Assembly: GCF_900086705.1 (NCBI RefSeq)
Contig: NZ_LT575483.1
Location: 2,981,516-3,045,515, forward strand
Origin: Massilibacillus massiliensis
GTDB lineage: Bacteria > Bacillota > Negativicutes > FLKF01
Length of the DNA stretch: 64,000 bases
Direction of reading: 5' to 3'
The notes below the pieces were generated by a model. The model was not told the DNA's origin. It did no database searches and worked only from the letters and a program-made list of their open reading frames with translations. Shown piece after piece: positions 1-9,381 of the stretch. The stretch's first letter is position 1. Each line of letters starts with the position of its first letter. A program made the position numbers and the translations under genes.

Positions 1-424
1 TAATCCGTCCGCCATTAGCCATACGGCTGGCCGCTTGCTGACAAGCAAAGTAGGTTCCTTTTACATTGATAGCAAAACTTTTATCGAAATCTTCTTCGGT
101 TATAGCCGCGATCGGTTTTCCAATCATAATTCCGGCATTATTGACTAGGATGTCGATCTTCCCATAAGTTTCCACCACTGTTTGAAATAGACGTTCTAGT
201 TCAGTAACCCGGCTGATGTCCGCCTGGACTGCTATTGCTTCACCACCTTGCTTTTTAATTCCAGCCACAACTTCGGCTGCTTTTTCCGAATTTCCGGCAT
301 AATTGATTACAACTTTTGCGCCATTAACCGCCAGTTCTTCTGCGATTGTTTTACCAATACCACGGGAAGATCCTGTGACCAAAGCCACTTTTCCCGTAAG
401 TTGTTTCTCTTGAATTTGAGTCAT
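1..424 (-). CDS. SDR-family oxidoreductase (3' end cut by window edge)
   Basis: Short-chain dehydrogenase/reductase, likely an NAD(P)H-dependent oxidoreductase of the 3-oxoacyl-ACP reductase/glucose dehydrogenase type. The first ~141 residues are visible. They carry the Rossmann cofactor motif TGSSRGIG near the N-terminus and the NNAG motif of the family. The catalytic Tyr-x-x-x-Lys lies beyond the window. The start is ATG at 424, with GGAGG about 11 bases upstream on the minus strand. It lies 61 bases downstream of a co-oriented TetR gene, so the pair probably forms an operon. Substrate is unknown. Confidence 0.85.
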   Translation of the reverse strand, partial: MTQIQEKQLTGKVALVTGSSRGIGKTIAEELAVNGAKVVINYAGNSEKAAEVVAGIKKQGGEAIAVQADISRVTELERLFQTVVETYGKIDILVNNAGIMIGKPIAAITEEDFDKSFAINVKGTYFACQQAASRMANGGRI

Positions 425-485
425 TTGTTCATCATCCTCCTAACTATTCAATTATAAAAAATCATTTGACGTACGTGGAAGTTTA

Positions 486-1091
486 TTATTTCCTTTCAAT
501 GTCACGCAAACCTTTAAGTATTACCTCAACTATTTTTTTTAGCAACTCATCCCTCCGTTCATCTTTATGATCCAGCACCATCCGTGGATGGTGAAAGGAT
601 ACAGTGGATTCAAATAAGAGATGAACCAAATCTTCTGGTGACTCCGCATGGATTTCTCCAGTTGCGATTGCTTTCTGTACAAGTATTAAAAGTTGTTGAT
701 TAAGATTCGTTAAGTGTTGTATAACAAATGGCTTTAATTGCTCTACCGCCATGTTAAACGATTTATAGATTTCTGGGTCTTTTAGAACTTTTTCTTTTTT
801 GAGTTCGTGATATTTCAAAAACCATTTTACAATCAACTCGCACGGGGGTAATTTCTGTTTCGTAACAAGCTTTAATTTATTGTCCATTTGCACAAGCCAT
901 CGTTCAGATACGGCATCAAGTAATGCTGCTTTGTCAGGAAAATGATTATAAAGCGCAGCCTGACTTATTTTAAGCTCCCTTGCAATATCTGTTAAGCGGA
1001 ACTTTTCAAAGCCATGGTATCGTATTTTTTCTTCGGCGATTTGCAACGCTTTTTCTTTAATTTCTTCAGAAGTTAGGCCGGTTTTCGGCAT
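486..1091 (-). CDS. TetR/AcrR-family transcriptional regulator
   Basis: A 201-residue TetR-type repressor. The N-terminal helix-turn-helix (about residues 10-60) reads FRLTDIARELKISQAALYNHF, written here as the family pattern of an HTH followed by a Tyr-x-His-Phe turn. The remaining ~140 residues are the variable ligand-binding domain. It precedes a co-oriented SDR oxidoreductase and probably controls it and itself. An AT-rich palindrome at 1212-1239, upstream of this gene, is a candidate operator. The ligand is unknown. Confidence 0.85.
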   Translation of the reverse strand: MPKTGLTSEEIKEKALQIAEEKIRYHGFEKFRLTDIARELKISQAALYNHFPDKAALLDAVSERWLVQMDNKLKLVTKQKLPPCELIVKWFLKYHELKKEKVLKDPEIYKSFNMAVEQLKPFVIQHLTNLNQQLLILVQKAIATGEIHAESPEDLVHLLFESTVSFHHPRMVLDHKDERRDELLKKIVEVILKGLRDIERK

Positions 1092-1211
1092 AGTATAATT
1101 ACCTCACATTTCATTGCACTTTAGATAAGATACCCCAAATAGTGTTATTTTTTACGTAACGCTGGCATCGCTACACATACAACATATAATTGATTAAATT
1201 GCATATGTTAT

Positions 1212-1239
1212 ATGTTATATAAATTATAATTTATAACAT
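1212..1239. promoter_or_regulatory. AT-rich palindrome, candidate TetR operator
   Basis: Arms ATGTTATA and TATAACAT flank an AT-only centre. It lies about 120 bases upstream of the TetR start at 1091. Assignment to that regulator is inference from position only. Confidence 0.3.
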
Positions 1240-1368
1240 GTAACTTAGTCAATGAATGATTTTCTTTAGTTATCTGCAAAAATTCATACTGTCAAGTATT
1301 TTACTGCTTGATCTATATCGGTCGATGAGATGTTTATAGTGAATGATCATCATAACGTTTACATTGAA

Positions 1369-1406
1369 CGTGCTTTTCGCCAACTCTCGCCCTATCTGTC
1401 CATAGT
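1369..1406 (-). repeat. Repeat family B, remnant of left end
   Basis: Read on the minus strand this matches the left end of the family B repeat: CTATGGACAGATAGG followed by a GAGAGTTGGCG-type stretch and AAGCACG. The same stretch occurs at 10828-10862. The rest of the element is missing, so this is a decayed or partial copy. Confidence 0.6.
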
Positions 1407-1423
1407 TTGTCTATAAGTTGCTG

Positions 1424-1454
1424 GCTATCGTAATATGCGATAGCTAGTTTTTTT
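1424..1454 (+). terminator. T-tailed hairpin
   Basis: Arms GCTATCG and CGATAGC with a 7-base loop, followed by TAG and a run of seven T. No plus-strand gene ends just before it. It may belong to the repeat remnant next to it, or act as an attenuator in a long leader. Confidence 0.5.
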
Positions 1455-1613
1455 GCATAAAAGAAAATTATATATATGTGTGATTCCAGCGGGATTAGGT
1501 AATAAGTAAAAAACATGCAAGTGATAGCCTTGATGAAAGTTCGCATACTTCATAGTATTTACGGGAGACTGTAACAAAAGATTTTTTTAGTAGACATTTC
1601 AGCAATATACAGG

Positions 1614-1642
1614 TTAACAAAATATAGTAAATAGTATATAAT
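1614..1642 (+). promoter_or_regulatory. araD promoter
   Basis: A TTAACA -35 box (1614-1619) and a TATAAT -10 box (1637-1642) with a 17-base spacer, about 45 bases upstream of the araD start. Confidence 0.65.
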
Positions 1643-1659
1643 GTATAACAAGTAAAATA

Positions 1660-1674
1660 AAATGTCATACATTT
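1660..1674. promoter_or_regulatory. Candidate AraR operator at araD
   Basis: Perfect palindrome AAATGT-CAT-ACATTT, just downstream of the predicted transcription start and next to the ribosome binding site. Its centre matches two sites upstream of the kinase gene (3863-3880 and 4103-4115). It resembles the AraR operator of Bacillus, which also has TGT and ACA half-sites around three bases. Repression by the araR product at 2577 is inferred. Confidence 0.55.
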
Positions 1675-1687
1675 AGGAGGACGTAAA

Positions 1688-2410
1688 ATGCTGGAAGATT
1701 TAAAGAAAATCGTTTTCGAGGCCAATGAGTTGCTGCCGAAATACAAGATGGTAACATTTACGTGGGGGAATGTATCGGGAATTGATCGAGAAAGAAAACT
1801 TATGGTGATAAAGCCCTCTGGAATAGACTATGAAAAGATGAAAGTAGACGATATGGTCGTCGTGGACATGGAAGGAAATGTGATCGAAGGTGCGTATAAT
1901 CCATCGTCTGATACGGACACGCATATTGCGCTGTATAAAGCATGTCCGGAAATAGGCGGAATTGTACATACGCATTCGCGTTATGCAACGGCATGGGCGC
2001 AGGCCTGCGAGGATATTCCGGCACTGGGGACGACGCACGCGGATGATTTTTATGGTTCGATACCTTGCACTAGAGCGATGATAAAAGCGGAAATTGCAGG
2101 CAACTATGAGAAAGAGACAGGTAACGTAATCATAGAAACCTTTAAAAATAGGAACCTTGATATGATGTCCATTCCCGGGGTGTTGGTGTACTCTCATGGA
2201 CCGTTTGCCTGGGAAAAAGACCCTATGGCAGCCGTAAAAAAAGCTGTAATACTGGAAGAAGTGGCTTTTATGGCGTATCATTCTGTGACGATTAATGAAA
2301 AGTTGAAACTTATGCAGCAGGATCTTCTGGATAAGCATTACCTTCGCAAGCATGGTGTAAATGCTTATTATGGACAAAAGAAAGAAGTCGCAGCTTGTGT
2401 AGAGAAGTGA
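1688..2410 (+). CDS. araD: L-ribulose-5-phosphate 4-epimerase
   Basis: Class II aldolase-fold epimerase that interconverts L-ribulose 5-phosphate and D-xylulose 5-phosphate, the last step of bacterial L-arabinose catabolism. At 240 residues it is the usual length. The zinc-binding histidines of the family are at H94 and H96 ([11 protein letters not shown]) and H170 (SHGPFAW). The HADDFYG-type segment follows the first pair. The start is ATG with AGGAGG upstream. It is the first gene of an arabinose regulon but is separated from the kinase and isomerase by the regulator gene. An AraR-type operator overlaps its leader. Confidence 0.92.
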   Translation: MLEDLKKIVFEANELLPKYKMVTFTWGNVSGIDRERKLMVIKPSGIDYEKMKVDDMVVVDMEGNVIEGAYNPSSDTDTHIALYKACPEIGGIVHTHSRYATAWAQACEDIPALGTTHADDFYGSIPCTRAMIKAEIAGNYEKETGNVIIETFKNRNLDMMSIPGVLVYSHGPFAWEKDPMAAVKKAVILEEVAFMAYHSVTINEKLKLMQQDLLDKHYLRKHGVNAYYGQKKEVAACVEK

Positions 2411-2576
2411 TATAAATTCTGCTTTGGATGAGTTTGTATAGGTTTTTGCGTTTATCAAACGAATGCCGTGTTCATGCACACATATGGCGCATATAAAGGC
2501 TGGACAAATCAGTAAAAATCATTCATAATTATTAGATAAAATTGTGTGAATATGAAAAGATGGGGCATTTGATTAA

Positions 2577-3671
2577 ATGAGAAACATATCCAAATATGTA
2601 GAATTGATGAATTGGTTGGAAGCGCAGATTTTGGACGGAAGTTTGGCATTAGGAGAAAAAATCCCGTCTGAAAATGAACTGGGAGAAAAATTTTCGATAA
2701 GCCGTCAAACTGTACGCCAAGCGACGAGTGCACTGGAAAGCAGAGGTTTGCTGAAACGGCGCAGAGGATCTGGTACATATGTAAAATACTCATATGAAGA
2801 TCAAGCTGCTCCATTTAGCTCGGCAAAAACAATTGGTGTTGTGACAACGTATCTGAATGACTATATTTTTCCGGATATTATCAAGGGCATCGATCATGTA
2901 TTGATAAAAAATGATTATTTTGTCCAGATGTCGCTGACGTATAATAATATGGAGAGAGAAGCCAGCGTCCTCAATAATCTGTTGGCGAAGAATATTGAGG
3001 GGCTGATCATCGAACCGGCCAAAACCGGTCTGCCGAACATGAATGCAGATTTATATGATCGGCTAAAGCAGATGGCGATACCCTGCGTGTTTATAAATGC
3101 CACGTATCCCAATATGGATATTCCTTGCGTAGCGATGGATGATTATGCTTGCGGAAAAGAAGCCGTGGAGTATTTGGTGAAAAACGGGCACAAGAAGATC
3201 GGCGGTCTGTTTAAACTTGATGATATGCAGGGGAGACTCAGATATGCAGGGTGTGTTGATGCTTTGCGCCGACAACGAATCAACTTTGCTGACAGCGATT
3301 TAATATGGTATACGACGGAAGATAAAAATGAAACCTTTATGATGCATTTTTGTGAACGGATCTTAAAGATCAGCGAAAATTGTACAGCCATGGTTTGCTA
3401 TAATGACCAGATGGCCAAGGAAATCATAAAAATTTTATATCATGCGGGCAAAAAGGTGCCAGAGGATATTTCTTTGATCAGTTTCGATGACTCTAGCATC
3501 GAATTTCAAATGGAATTTGGTTTTGGTCTTACTACCTTTAGGCATCCTAAGGAGGAGCTGGGGCATGTCGCGGCTGAAACGCTGCTCAAGCTGATCAAAG
3601 GACAGGCGGCTGACGATGTCAAATTTCCGCCGAATCTTGCTGAAAGAACATCAATAAAAAATTTGAAGTAA
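2577..3671 (+). CDS. araR: GntR/LacI-type arabinose repressor
   Basis: A 364-residue chimeric regulator of the AraR type. It has an N-terminal GntR winged helix (about residues 5-70, including SENELGEKFSISRQTVRQA) and a C-terminal periplasmic-binding-like LacI/GalR sugar domain (about 80-364). In the family, L-arabinose releases the protein from DNA. It sits between araD and the kinase gene, and three palindromes of one type lie upstream of those genes. The ATG has a weak ribosome binding site, which would suit a low-abundance repressor. A long hairpin follows its stop codon. Confidence 0.88.
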   Translation: MRNISKYVELMNWLEAQILDGSLALGEKIPSENELGEKFSISRQTVRQATSALESRGLLKRRRGSGTYVKYSYEDQAAPFSSAKTIGVVTTYLNDYIFPDIIKGIDHVLIKNDYFVQMSLTYNNMEREASVLNNLLAKNIEGLIIEPAKTGLPNMNADLYDRLKQMAIPCVFINATYPNMDIPCVAMDDYACGKEAVEYLVKNGHKKIGGLFKLDDMQGRLRYAGCVDALRRQRINFADSDLIWYTTEDKNETFMMHFCERILKISENCTAMVCYNDQMAKEIIKILYHAGKKVPEDISLISFDDSSIEFQMEFGFGLTTFRHPKEELGHVAAETLLKLIKGQAADDVKFPPNLAERTSIKNLK

Positions 3672-3730
3672 TGCGAAATATAACGCCTGCCGAATCTTTA
3701 CCAGATCCGGCAGGCGTTATATTTCGCATT
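3670..3730 (+). terminator. Terminator after araR
   Basis: A 23-base-pair hairpin with arms at 3670-3692 and 3708-3730 (GCGAAATATAACGCCTGCCG in the left arm), followed by CTTTTG. It overlaps the araR stop codon. It separates araR from the kinase-isomerase-transporter genes. Confidence 0.8.
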
Positions 3731-4187
3731 CTTTTGTTTAAAGTAATGATTGCTTAGAGTTCAGCGATAAAAATTAAAGTAGTGTCCATTTATAAAAAAT
3801 TTATTCATAATATTTCAAATAGGTATTTACAGGAAAAAAGAAAAGTTGTATTATAAAAATATAAAGTTGTATGACATATTAAAAAGGAGGAATTTAAAGA
3901 GAATTGTTTAGTATTAAGTGTACAAGTGATGGACTCCGTTTTTTATGACAGGCTGTAAATTTTCACTATACCAGAAAAGATATATGTTGTAGTGATGAGG
4001 GCTTGCATATAGGATGAGGCAGGTTCTTGGAGTGATACTCGGTATTATTTGATTTTGTTTGTAATTAGTCTGAAAAATCACAACTTTCTATATATAATAA
4101 AAAGTCATACTTTATTTTAAATTGTATTATATATAAGAACGAGACTAGCGTGATAGGATTCGGAATTTGGGAGGTGTACTGTTTTTA
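3731..4187. promoter_or_regulatory. Leader region of the ribulokinase gene with two AraR-type operators
   Basis: No gene is seen. Two pseudo-palindromic sites with the same centre as the araD operator occur. One is at 3863-3880 (TTGT-ATG-ACAT core) and is directly followed by AAAGGAGG at 3884-3890, though no credible ORF starts there. The other is at 4103-4115 (AAAGT-CAT-ACTTT). The first module looks like a promoter-operator-SD set that has lost its gene, or a duplicated control region. Confidence 0.5.
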
Positions 4188-5798
4188 ATGAATTTAGTAG
4201 AAATTTCTCAAGCAATAAAAGAAGGTCGTATTTCCCTTGGAATTGAGCTTGGATCCACACAGATCAAATCGGTGCTGGTAACTGATGATTTTAAGACTGT
4301 AGCGTCAGGTTGTTATGTTTGGGAGAACCAGTATAAGGAAGGCATATGGACTTATCCTTTGGATCAGGTCTGGGAAGGTATCAGGGAAAGTTACAGACAG
4401 TTAACAGCAGATGTTAAAAGTAAGTATCATCAGTCTTTGGTTCACATCGGCTCGATTGGTATCAGTGCTATGATGCATGGTTATCTGGCTTTTTCGGAAG
4501 ATGGTGAGTTGCTAACTCCTTTTAGAACTTGGCGGAATAATACAACTGGCCCGGCTACAGATCGGTTGACAGAATTATTTGGTTTCAATATTCCGCAGCG
4601 TTGGTGCATTGCGCATTTATATCAGGCTGTTTTGAATGAAGAAGAACATGTCAGGAAGATAGCGTTCATTACCACTTTGGCAGGTTATGTACATTGGAAA
4701 CTTTCCGGGCAGAACATCCTTGGCATCGGTGATGCCTCCGGCGCTTTTCCGATTGATGAACAAGCGGGCACGTACAATGAAGAATTTTTAAAATGTTTCA
4801 GCCGATTGACGGAAGTAAAAAAATATCCATGGAATATTCATGATATCTTGCCTAAAGTGCTCAAAGCAGGGCAACTTGCCGGAAGATTGAGTGAAGAAGG
4901 CGCGAAACTGCTGGATGTCAATGGAAATCTTGCCAGCGGCAGCATAATGGCCCCTCCGGAAGGAGATGCCGGTACCGGAATGGTAGCGACAAATAGTGTC
5001 CGGAAACGGACGGGTAATATCTCGGTGGGGACTTCTGCTTTTTCGATGGTGGTTTTGGATAAGCCGCTGGAAAAAGTGCATCGCGACATTGACATCGTAA
5101 TGTCACCGGACGGTTTTCCTGTAGCGATGGTACATATCAATAACTGCTCATCAGATATCAATGCATGGGCGGAAATTTTCAGGCAGTTTGCTGGTCGGCT
5201 TGGCGTTGATTTAAAGCCGGATAAATTGTATGAAGCATTATTCCTTGTGACTGCAAAGGCAAATCCTGATGCAGGCGGACTTGTCAACTATAGCTATTTG
5301 TCGGGAGAAAATATCACGAAAATGTCCGCGGGACGGCCTTTATTTGTCAGAACGCCGAATTGTGAATTTTCTTTGGCGAATTTTATTTTAACGCAGCTTT
5401 ATTCCGCGTTTGCTCCATTGAAAATCGGGATGGATATTTTAAAAAATGAAGAACAGATAAACACCGAAGTTCTTATTGCACAGGGCGGACTATTCAAAAC
5501 ACCGGTAATTGCCCAGCAGATTTTAGCCAATGCGCTCGACACACCGATTACAGTTATGAAGACTGCAAGTCAAGGGGGACCTTGGGGGATGGCGGTGCTG
5601 GCATCGTACGTGAGAGAAGGTGCTGAGAATATGAGTCTTGAGGATTTCTTAGACCAAAAAGTTTTTGCAAATCCCGAAGCAATGACTTTGAACCCTGAGC
5701 CAATAGGCGTCAGTGGATATGAAAAATTCATCAAGCTCTATCAGGCAGGTTTGTCTGTTGAACAAAATGCGATTGATAAGCTCAAGGAGAGAAAATGA
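4188..5798 (+). CDS. FGGY-family carbohydrate kinase, probable L-ribulokinase
   Basis: Sugar kinase of the FGGY family (about 536 residues), with the N-terminal phosphate-binding motif GIELGSTQIKSVL and a C-terminal actin-like ATPase half. Its place between araR and araA makes L-ribulokinase, phosphorylating L-ribulose to L-ribulose 5-phosphate, the likely role. The sequence is closer in feel to xylulokinase-like FGGY proteins that replace classical AraB in many Firmicutes, so the symbol is left open. The start is ATG at 4188, with GGGAGGTG about 13 bases upstream. In-frame extensions to 4167 would overlap that site. Two AraR-type operators precede it. Confidence 0.8.
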   Translation: MNLVEISQAIKEGRISLGIELGSTQIKSVLVTDDFKTVASGCYVWENQYKEGIWTYPLDQVWEGIRESYRQLTADVKSKYHQSLVHIGSIGISAMMHGYLAFSEDGELLTPFRTWRNNTTGPATDRLTELFGFNIPQRWCIAHLYQAVLNEEEHVRKIAFITTLAGYVHWKLSGQNILGIGDASGAFPIDEQAGTYNEEFLKCFSRLTEVKKYPWNIHDILPKVLKAGQLAGRLSEEGAKLLDVNGNLASGSIMAPPEGDAGTGMVATNSVRKRTGNISVGTSAFSMVVLDKPLEKVHRDIDIVMSPDGFPVAMVHINNCSSDINAWAEIFRQFAGRLGVDLKPDKLYEALFLVTAKANPDAGGLVNYSYLSGENITKMSAGRPLFVRTPNCEFSLANFILTQLYSAFAPLKIGMDILKNEEQINTEVLIAQGGLFKTPVIAQQILANALDTPITVMKTASQGGPWGMAVLASYVREGAENMSLEDFLDQKVFANPEAMTLNPEPIGVSGYEKFIKLYQAGLSVEQNAIDKLKERK

Positions 5799-5912
5799 AG
5801 CTTTTTTAAGCAAGGATTCAAAACATCGAGTTAGGTCTTAATAAACTGAAAATTTCAAATTTAATCAATAGGATACTCTATCCATATTGGTGAATCAAAG
5901 GAGTAATGAAAA

Positions 5913-7337
5913 ATGTTATCAGTTCCAGCGTATGAATTTTGGTTTGTCACCGGAAGTCAGTTTCTTTATGGGGAAGAGCAATTAAAACAGGTTGCTGATG
6001 ATGCACAGGATGTTGTGAAAAAATTAAATACGAGCGGCAAGCTTCCCTACAAGATTGTATTTAAAGATGTTATGACGACTGCCGACGGGATCACGAGATT
6101 TATGAAAGAAGCGAATTATAACGACAATGTTGCCGGCGTTATCACTTGGATGCATACTTTTTCACCGGCAAAAAATTGGATTCGTGGTACGAAGCTGCTG
6201 CAGAAGCCATTGTTACATTTGGCAACGCAGTATTTAGATAAAATTCCTTATCAGACAATCGATTTTGATTATATGAATCTGAATCAAAGTGCGCATGGCG
6301 ACCGTGAATATGGGTATATCAATGCCCGCCTGCGTAAAAATAATAAAATTGTTTATGGCTACTGGGGTGATGAAGAAATTCAAGAAGAAATTGCCCGTTG
6401 GGAAGATGTAGCTGTGGCTTATAACGAAAGCTTTAAAATTAAAATCTGTCGTTTCGGTGATACCATGCGCAATGTTGCTGTTACTGAGCTTGACAAAGTG
6501 GAAGCGCAGATTACACTAGGTTGGACGATCGACTATTATGGTGTTGGCGACTTGGTAGAAGAAATCAATAAAGTCAGCGGTACTGATATAGATGCCGAAT
6601 ACAAAGCTTTGCAGGCACAATATACACTGGTTCAAGGCAACAACAGTGCGGATAAATTTGAACATTCAGTACGCGTTCAACTGAAAGAATATCTTGGCAT
6701 TAAAAGATTTTTGGAACGCGGTGGCTATACAGCCTTTACTACAAATTTTGAAGATCTGCACGGTCTGGAACAACTGCCTGGTCTTGCAAGCCAATTGTTA
6801 ATGCGTGATGGATACGGTTTTGGAGCCGAGGGCGATGGAAAATCAGCAGGGTTAAGCAGATTGCTGAAGATTATGGCGCATAACAAACGGACTGCTTTCA
6901 TGGAAGATTATACGCTTGATCTGCGAAAAGGGCATGAAGCGATCTTAGGGGCACACATGTTGGAGGTAGATCCATCGATTTCCAGCGAAAAGCCACGTGT
7001 TGAAGTGCATCCACTCGATATCGGTGGGAAGGGAGATCCGGCACGCCTTGTGTTTACTGGCTCTGAAGGAGATGCGATCGATGTAACGCTTTCACATTTT
7101 TCCGACGGTTTCAAACTGCTTAGTTATCCGGTAAATGGTAATAAACCGGAAGCAGATACGCCTCATTTGCCAGTGGCTAAGCAATTATGGACACCAAAAG
7201 TTGGCCTTAAAAAAGGATCGATTCAATGGATTCAAAATGGCGGCGGACATCATTCTGTCTTTTCCTTTGTATTGACAGAAGAACAAATCAATGATCTGGC
7301 TGGGATGTTCGGTATCGAATCAATTGTGATTGAATAA
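5913..7337 (+). CDS. araA: L-arabinose isomerase
   Basis: Cytoplasmic isomerase converting L-arabinose to L-ribulose, Mn2+-dependent in the family. The 474 residues match the usual length. The metal and catalytic positions are present: E306 (GAEGDGK), E331 (FMEDYT), H348 (GAHMLEV) and H446/H447 (GGGHHSVF). The ATG follows AAAGGAGT. It lies 114 bases after the kinase with no terminator between them, so co-transcription is likely. A hairpin follows at 7355-7395 before the transporter. Confidence 0.95.
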   Translation: MLSVPAYEFWFVTGSQFLYGEEQLKQVADDAQDVVKKLNTSGKLPYKIVFKDVMTTADGITRFMKEANYNDNVAGVITWMHTFSPAKNWIRGTKLLQKPLLHLATQYLDKIPYQTIDFDYMNLNQSAHGDREYGYINARLRKNNKIVYGYWGDEEIQEEIARWEDVAVAYNESFKIKICRFGDTMRNVAVTELDKVEAQITLGWTIDYYGVGDLVEEINKVSGTDIDAEYKALQAQYTLVQGNNSADKFEHSVRVQLKEYLGIKRFLERGGYTAFTTNFEDLHGLEQLPGLASQLLMRDGYGFGAEGDGKSAGLSRLLKIMAHNKRTAFMEDYTLDLRKGHEAILGAHMLEVDPSISSEKPRVEVHPLDIGGKGDPARLVFTGSEGDAIDVTLSHFSDGFKLLSYPVNGNKPEADTPHLPVAKQLWTPKVGLKKGSIQWIQNGGGHHSVFSFVLTEEQINDLAGMFGIESIVIE

Positions 7338-7354
7338 GTCTGTCGATGAATAGC

Positions 7355-7395
7355 GGTTGCATTTCAGGTGAGTTTGTACCTGAAATGCAAACCGA
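7355..7395. promoter_or_regulatory. Hairpin between araA and transporter
   Basis: Arms 7355-7370 and 7379-7395 pair over about 16 bases (GCATTTCAGGT with ACCTGAAATGC) with one bulged base. There is no T run after it. It could be an RNA processing or stability element that sets transporter expression within the operon. Confidence 0.45.
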
Positions 7396-7570
7396 TCGAT
7401 TAGATGAAGGTTTACCGATTTTCGGGTCCGAAGGGCATTGAGCGTCTCTTTATAGAGACAAGGTGCTTAAACGGAGTGGTTATCGGAGTAGAAATTGCAT
7501 TGAGGATATTGGCGTTGGGAGAATCTCAAAATGACTGTCAGTATCTTCTGTATAATGGAGAGGTGCAAAA

Positions 7571-8986
7571 ATGGAAGAGACAAAAAAAATATCAAGTCGT
7601 TATATTTATTTCTTCGGAGCATTTGGTGGCATTCTTTTTGGTTATGATATCGGTGTTATGACTGGGGCACTGCCCTTTTTAACACATGACTGGCATCTTA
7701 CGGATGCCTCAACGATTGGCTGGATCACATCTTCGGTTATGTTCGGGGCCATTTTTGGCGGCGCTTTGGCAGGACAGCTTGCGGATAAATTGGGGCGACG
7801 TAAAATGATTTTGATTTCAGCCGTACTATTTGCAATTTTTGCTTTACTGTCGGGGATAGCTCCCGATGAAGGGCAAACTTATATGATCATTGTTCGTGTA
7901 TTTTTGGGGCTGGGGGTTGGCGCAGCATCAGCCTTAGTACCAGCCTACATTTCCGAGCTGGCACCGGCACGTATGCGCGGACGGCTTTCCGGGATCAATC
8001 AGACCATGATCGTTTCTGGTATGTTGATTTCCTATGTTGTAGATTTTTTAATGAAGGATTTACCGGGTGAAATGTCTTGGCGGTTGATGCTGGGCTTTGC
8101 TTGTCTGCCGGCTGTTGCCTTGTTTTTTGGTGTCTTGCGCTTGCCTGAATCTCCTCGTTATTTGATTAAGAACGGTCAGTATGATGAGGCACGGAGAGTT
8201 TTGAGCTATGTTCGCCCGGAGAATGAAATTGACGACGAACTCAGAGAAATCAAAGAGACCGCAGCACAAGAAAATCAATCGGATAAACAAACGAGCTGGG
8301 GAACACTGCTTAGCAGTAAATATCGTTATCTGCTGATTGCCGGAGTCGGTGTCGCCGCTTTTCAGCAATTTCAAGGAGCAAATGCAATCTTTTATTACAT
8401 TCCTCTTATCGTGGAAACGGCAACCGGCAGTGCAGCGACAAATGAATTAATGTGGCCGATCATTCAAGGGATTATACTTGTTCTTGGATCGCTGGTATAC
8501 ATATGGATTGCAGAAAAATTCAATCGGCGCACACTTTTGATGGTTGGGGGCTTCATCATGGGGTTGTCCTTCATTCTGCCGGCGGTCATCAATTGGCTCA
8601 TTCCGGGCACAAGTCCGATGATGATTGTATTTTTTCTATCTATTTATGTTGCCTTTTATTCGGCTACATGGGCGCCAATTACATGGGTTTTAGTAGGCGA
8701 AATATTTCCGTTGGCTATTCGCGGCCGCGCAGCAGGCTTGGCGTCATCGTTCAATTGGATCGGTTCCTGGTTGGTCGGATTACTGTTTCCTATTATGACG
8801 GGTGCTATGTCGCAGGCGGCGGTGTTTGCTATCTTCGGTGTCATTTGTATGATGGGGGTAGTATTTGTAATGACGCGTGTCCCGGAAACCCGCGGACGCA
8901 CACTGGAGGAAATTGAGCAGCAGGAATCAGGGCTATTGGATCGGAATCGTATGTCTCAGGTAAACAAATCGAAATTTTCAGTATAA
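7571..8986 (+). CDS. MFS sugar/H+ symporter, probable arabinose importer
   Basis: A 471-residue major facilitator of the sugar porter family (AraE/XylE/GalP type) with 12 predicted membrane segments. It has the sugar-porter signatures: DKLGRRK after segment 2, PESPRYL at the end of segment 6, and PETRGRTLEEIE at the C-terminus. Context in the arabinose cluster makes pentose uptake by proton symport the likely role. The start is ATG at 7571 with GGAGAGGTG just upstream. A strong terminator (9143-9192) lies downstream. Substrate specificity is inferred. Confidence 0.85.
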   Translation: MEETKKISSRYIYFFGAFGGILFGYDIGVMTGALPFLTHDWHLTDASTIGWITSSVMFGAIFGGALAGQLADKLGRRKMILISAVLFAIFALLSGIAPDEGQTYMIIVRVFLGLGVGAASALVPAYISELAPARMRGRLSGINQTMIVSGMLISYVVDFLMKDLPGEMSWRLMLGFACLPAVALFFGVLRLPESPRYLIKNGQYDEARRVLSYVRPENEIDDELREIKETAAQENQSDKQTSWGTLLSSKYRYLLIAGVGVAAFQQFQGANAIFYYIPLIVETATGSAATNELMWPIIQGIILVLGSLVYIWIAEKFNRRTLLMVGGFIMGLSFILPAVINWLIPGTSPMMIVFFLSIYVAFYSATWAPITWVLVGEIFPLAIRGRAAGLASSFNWIGSWLVGLLFPIMTGAMSQAAVFAIFGVICMMGVVFVMTRVPETRGRTLEEIEQQESGLLDRNRMSQVNKSKFSV

Positions 8987-9381
8987 AGTAAATTTTATTT
9001 TTGAACTACAGCTTTGAAACATATGTTTAAACTCGGAGAAGATGCAGTAGCAGACTTCGCAAAACTTTAAGCGCATGAAGTTTTTTATGTAAAACTTATA
9101 TAAAGTTGTTGAATAATCAGAGTATTCAATAGACTCTATCATAAATGTTGAGGAAATCAGAAAAGCTGATTTCCTTCAACATTTATTTTTTTGCAAAGGA
9201 TGGAACATAACGCTAATTTTTGTTTAAATTAGCGCTACGGTGAAAAAGCTAAAGCGGTTGTCAGATAAAAAGTGGATATCCCTTTGTAAAACAAGCTATA
9301 AATTCGGGTAATTTGACACATTGACAGACAACTTGACAACTTGATATCATGGAGGTGAATTTTGTATGTAAAGGGGATTTT
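8987..9381. other. Intergenic region with terminator
   Basis: No gene is seen. It contains the terminator at 9143-9192. Upstream of the DUF1266-like gene are several short TTGACA-like repeats (9313-9341), of which one may be a -35 box. Confidence 0.5.
9143..9192 (+). terminator. Terminator of arabinose operon
   Basis: Arms AAATGTTGAGGAAATCAG (9143-9160) and its near-complement ending at 9184 pair over 18 bases, followed by A and seven T. Confidence 0.85.

Larger units (their letters stand above)
1092..1687. other. Intergenic region: palindrome, repeat remnant, hairpin, araD promoter
   Basis: No gene is seen here. The stretch holds an AT-rich palindrome (1212-1239), an inverted remnant of repeat family B (about 1369-1406), a T-tailed hairpin reading rightwards (1424-1454), and the araD promoter and operator (1614-1674). 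Confidence 0.6.

Noticed and set aside
1700-2479. Long minus-strand ORF (259 codons) over araD
   Set aside because: It lies antisense to a clear araD gene, has atypical composition, and shows no ribosome binding site or recognisable motif.
3890-4166. Small ORFs after the orphan ribosome binding site upstream of the kinase
   Set aside because: The only frames are about 15 codons long with no motif, so no gene is called. The orphan site is noted in the findings instead.
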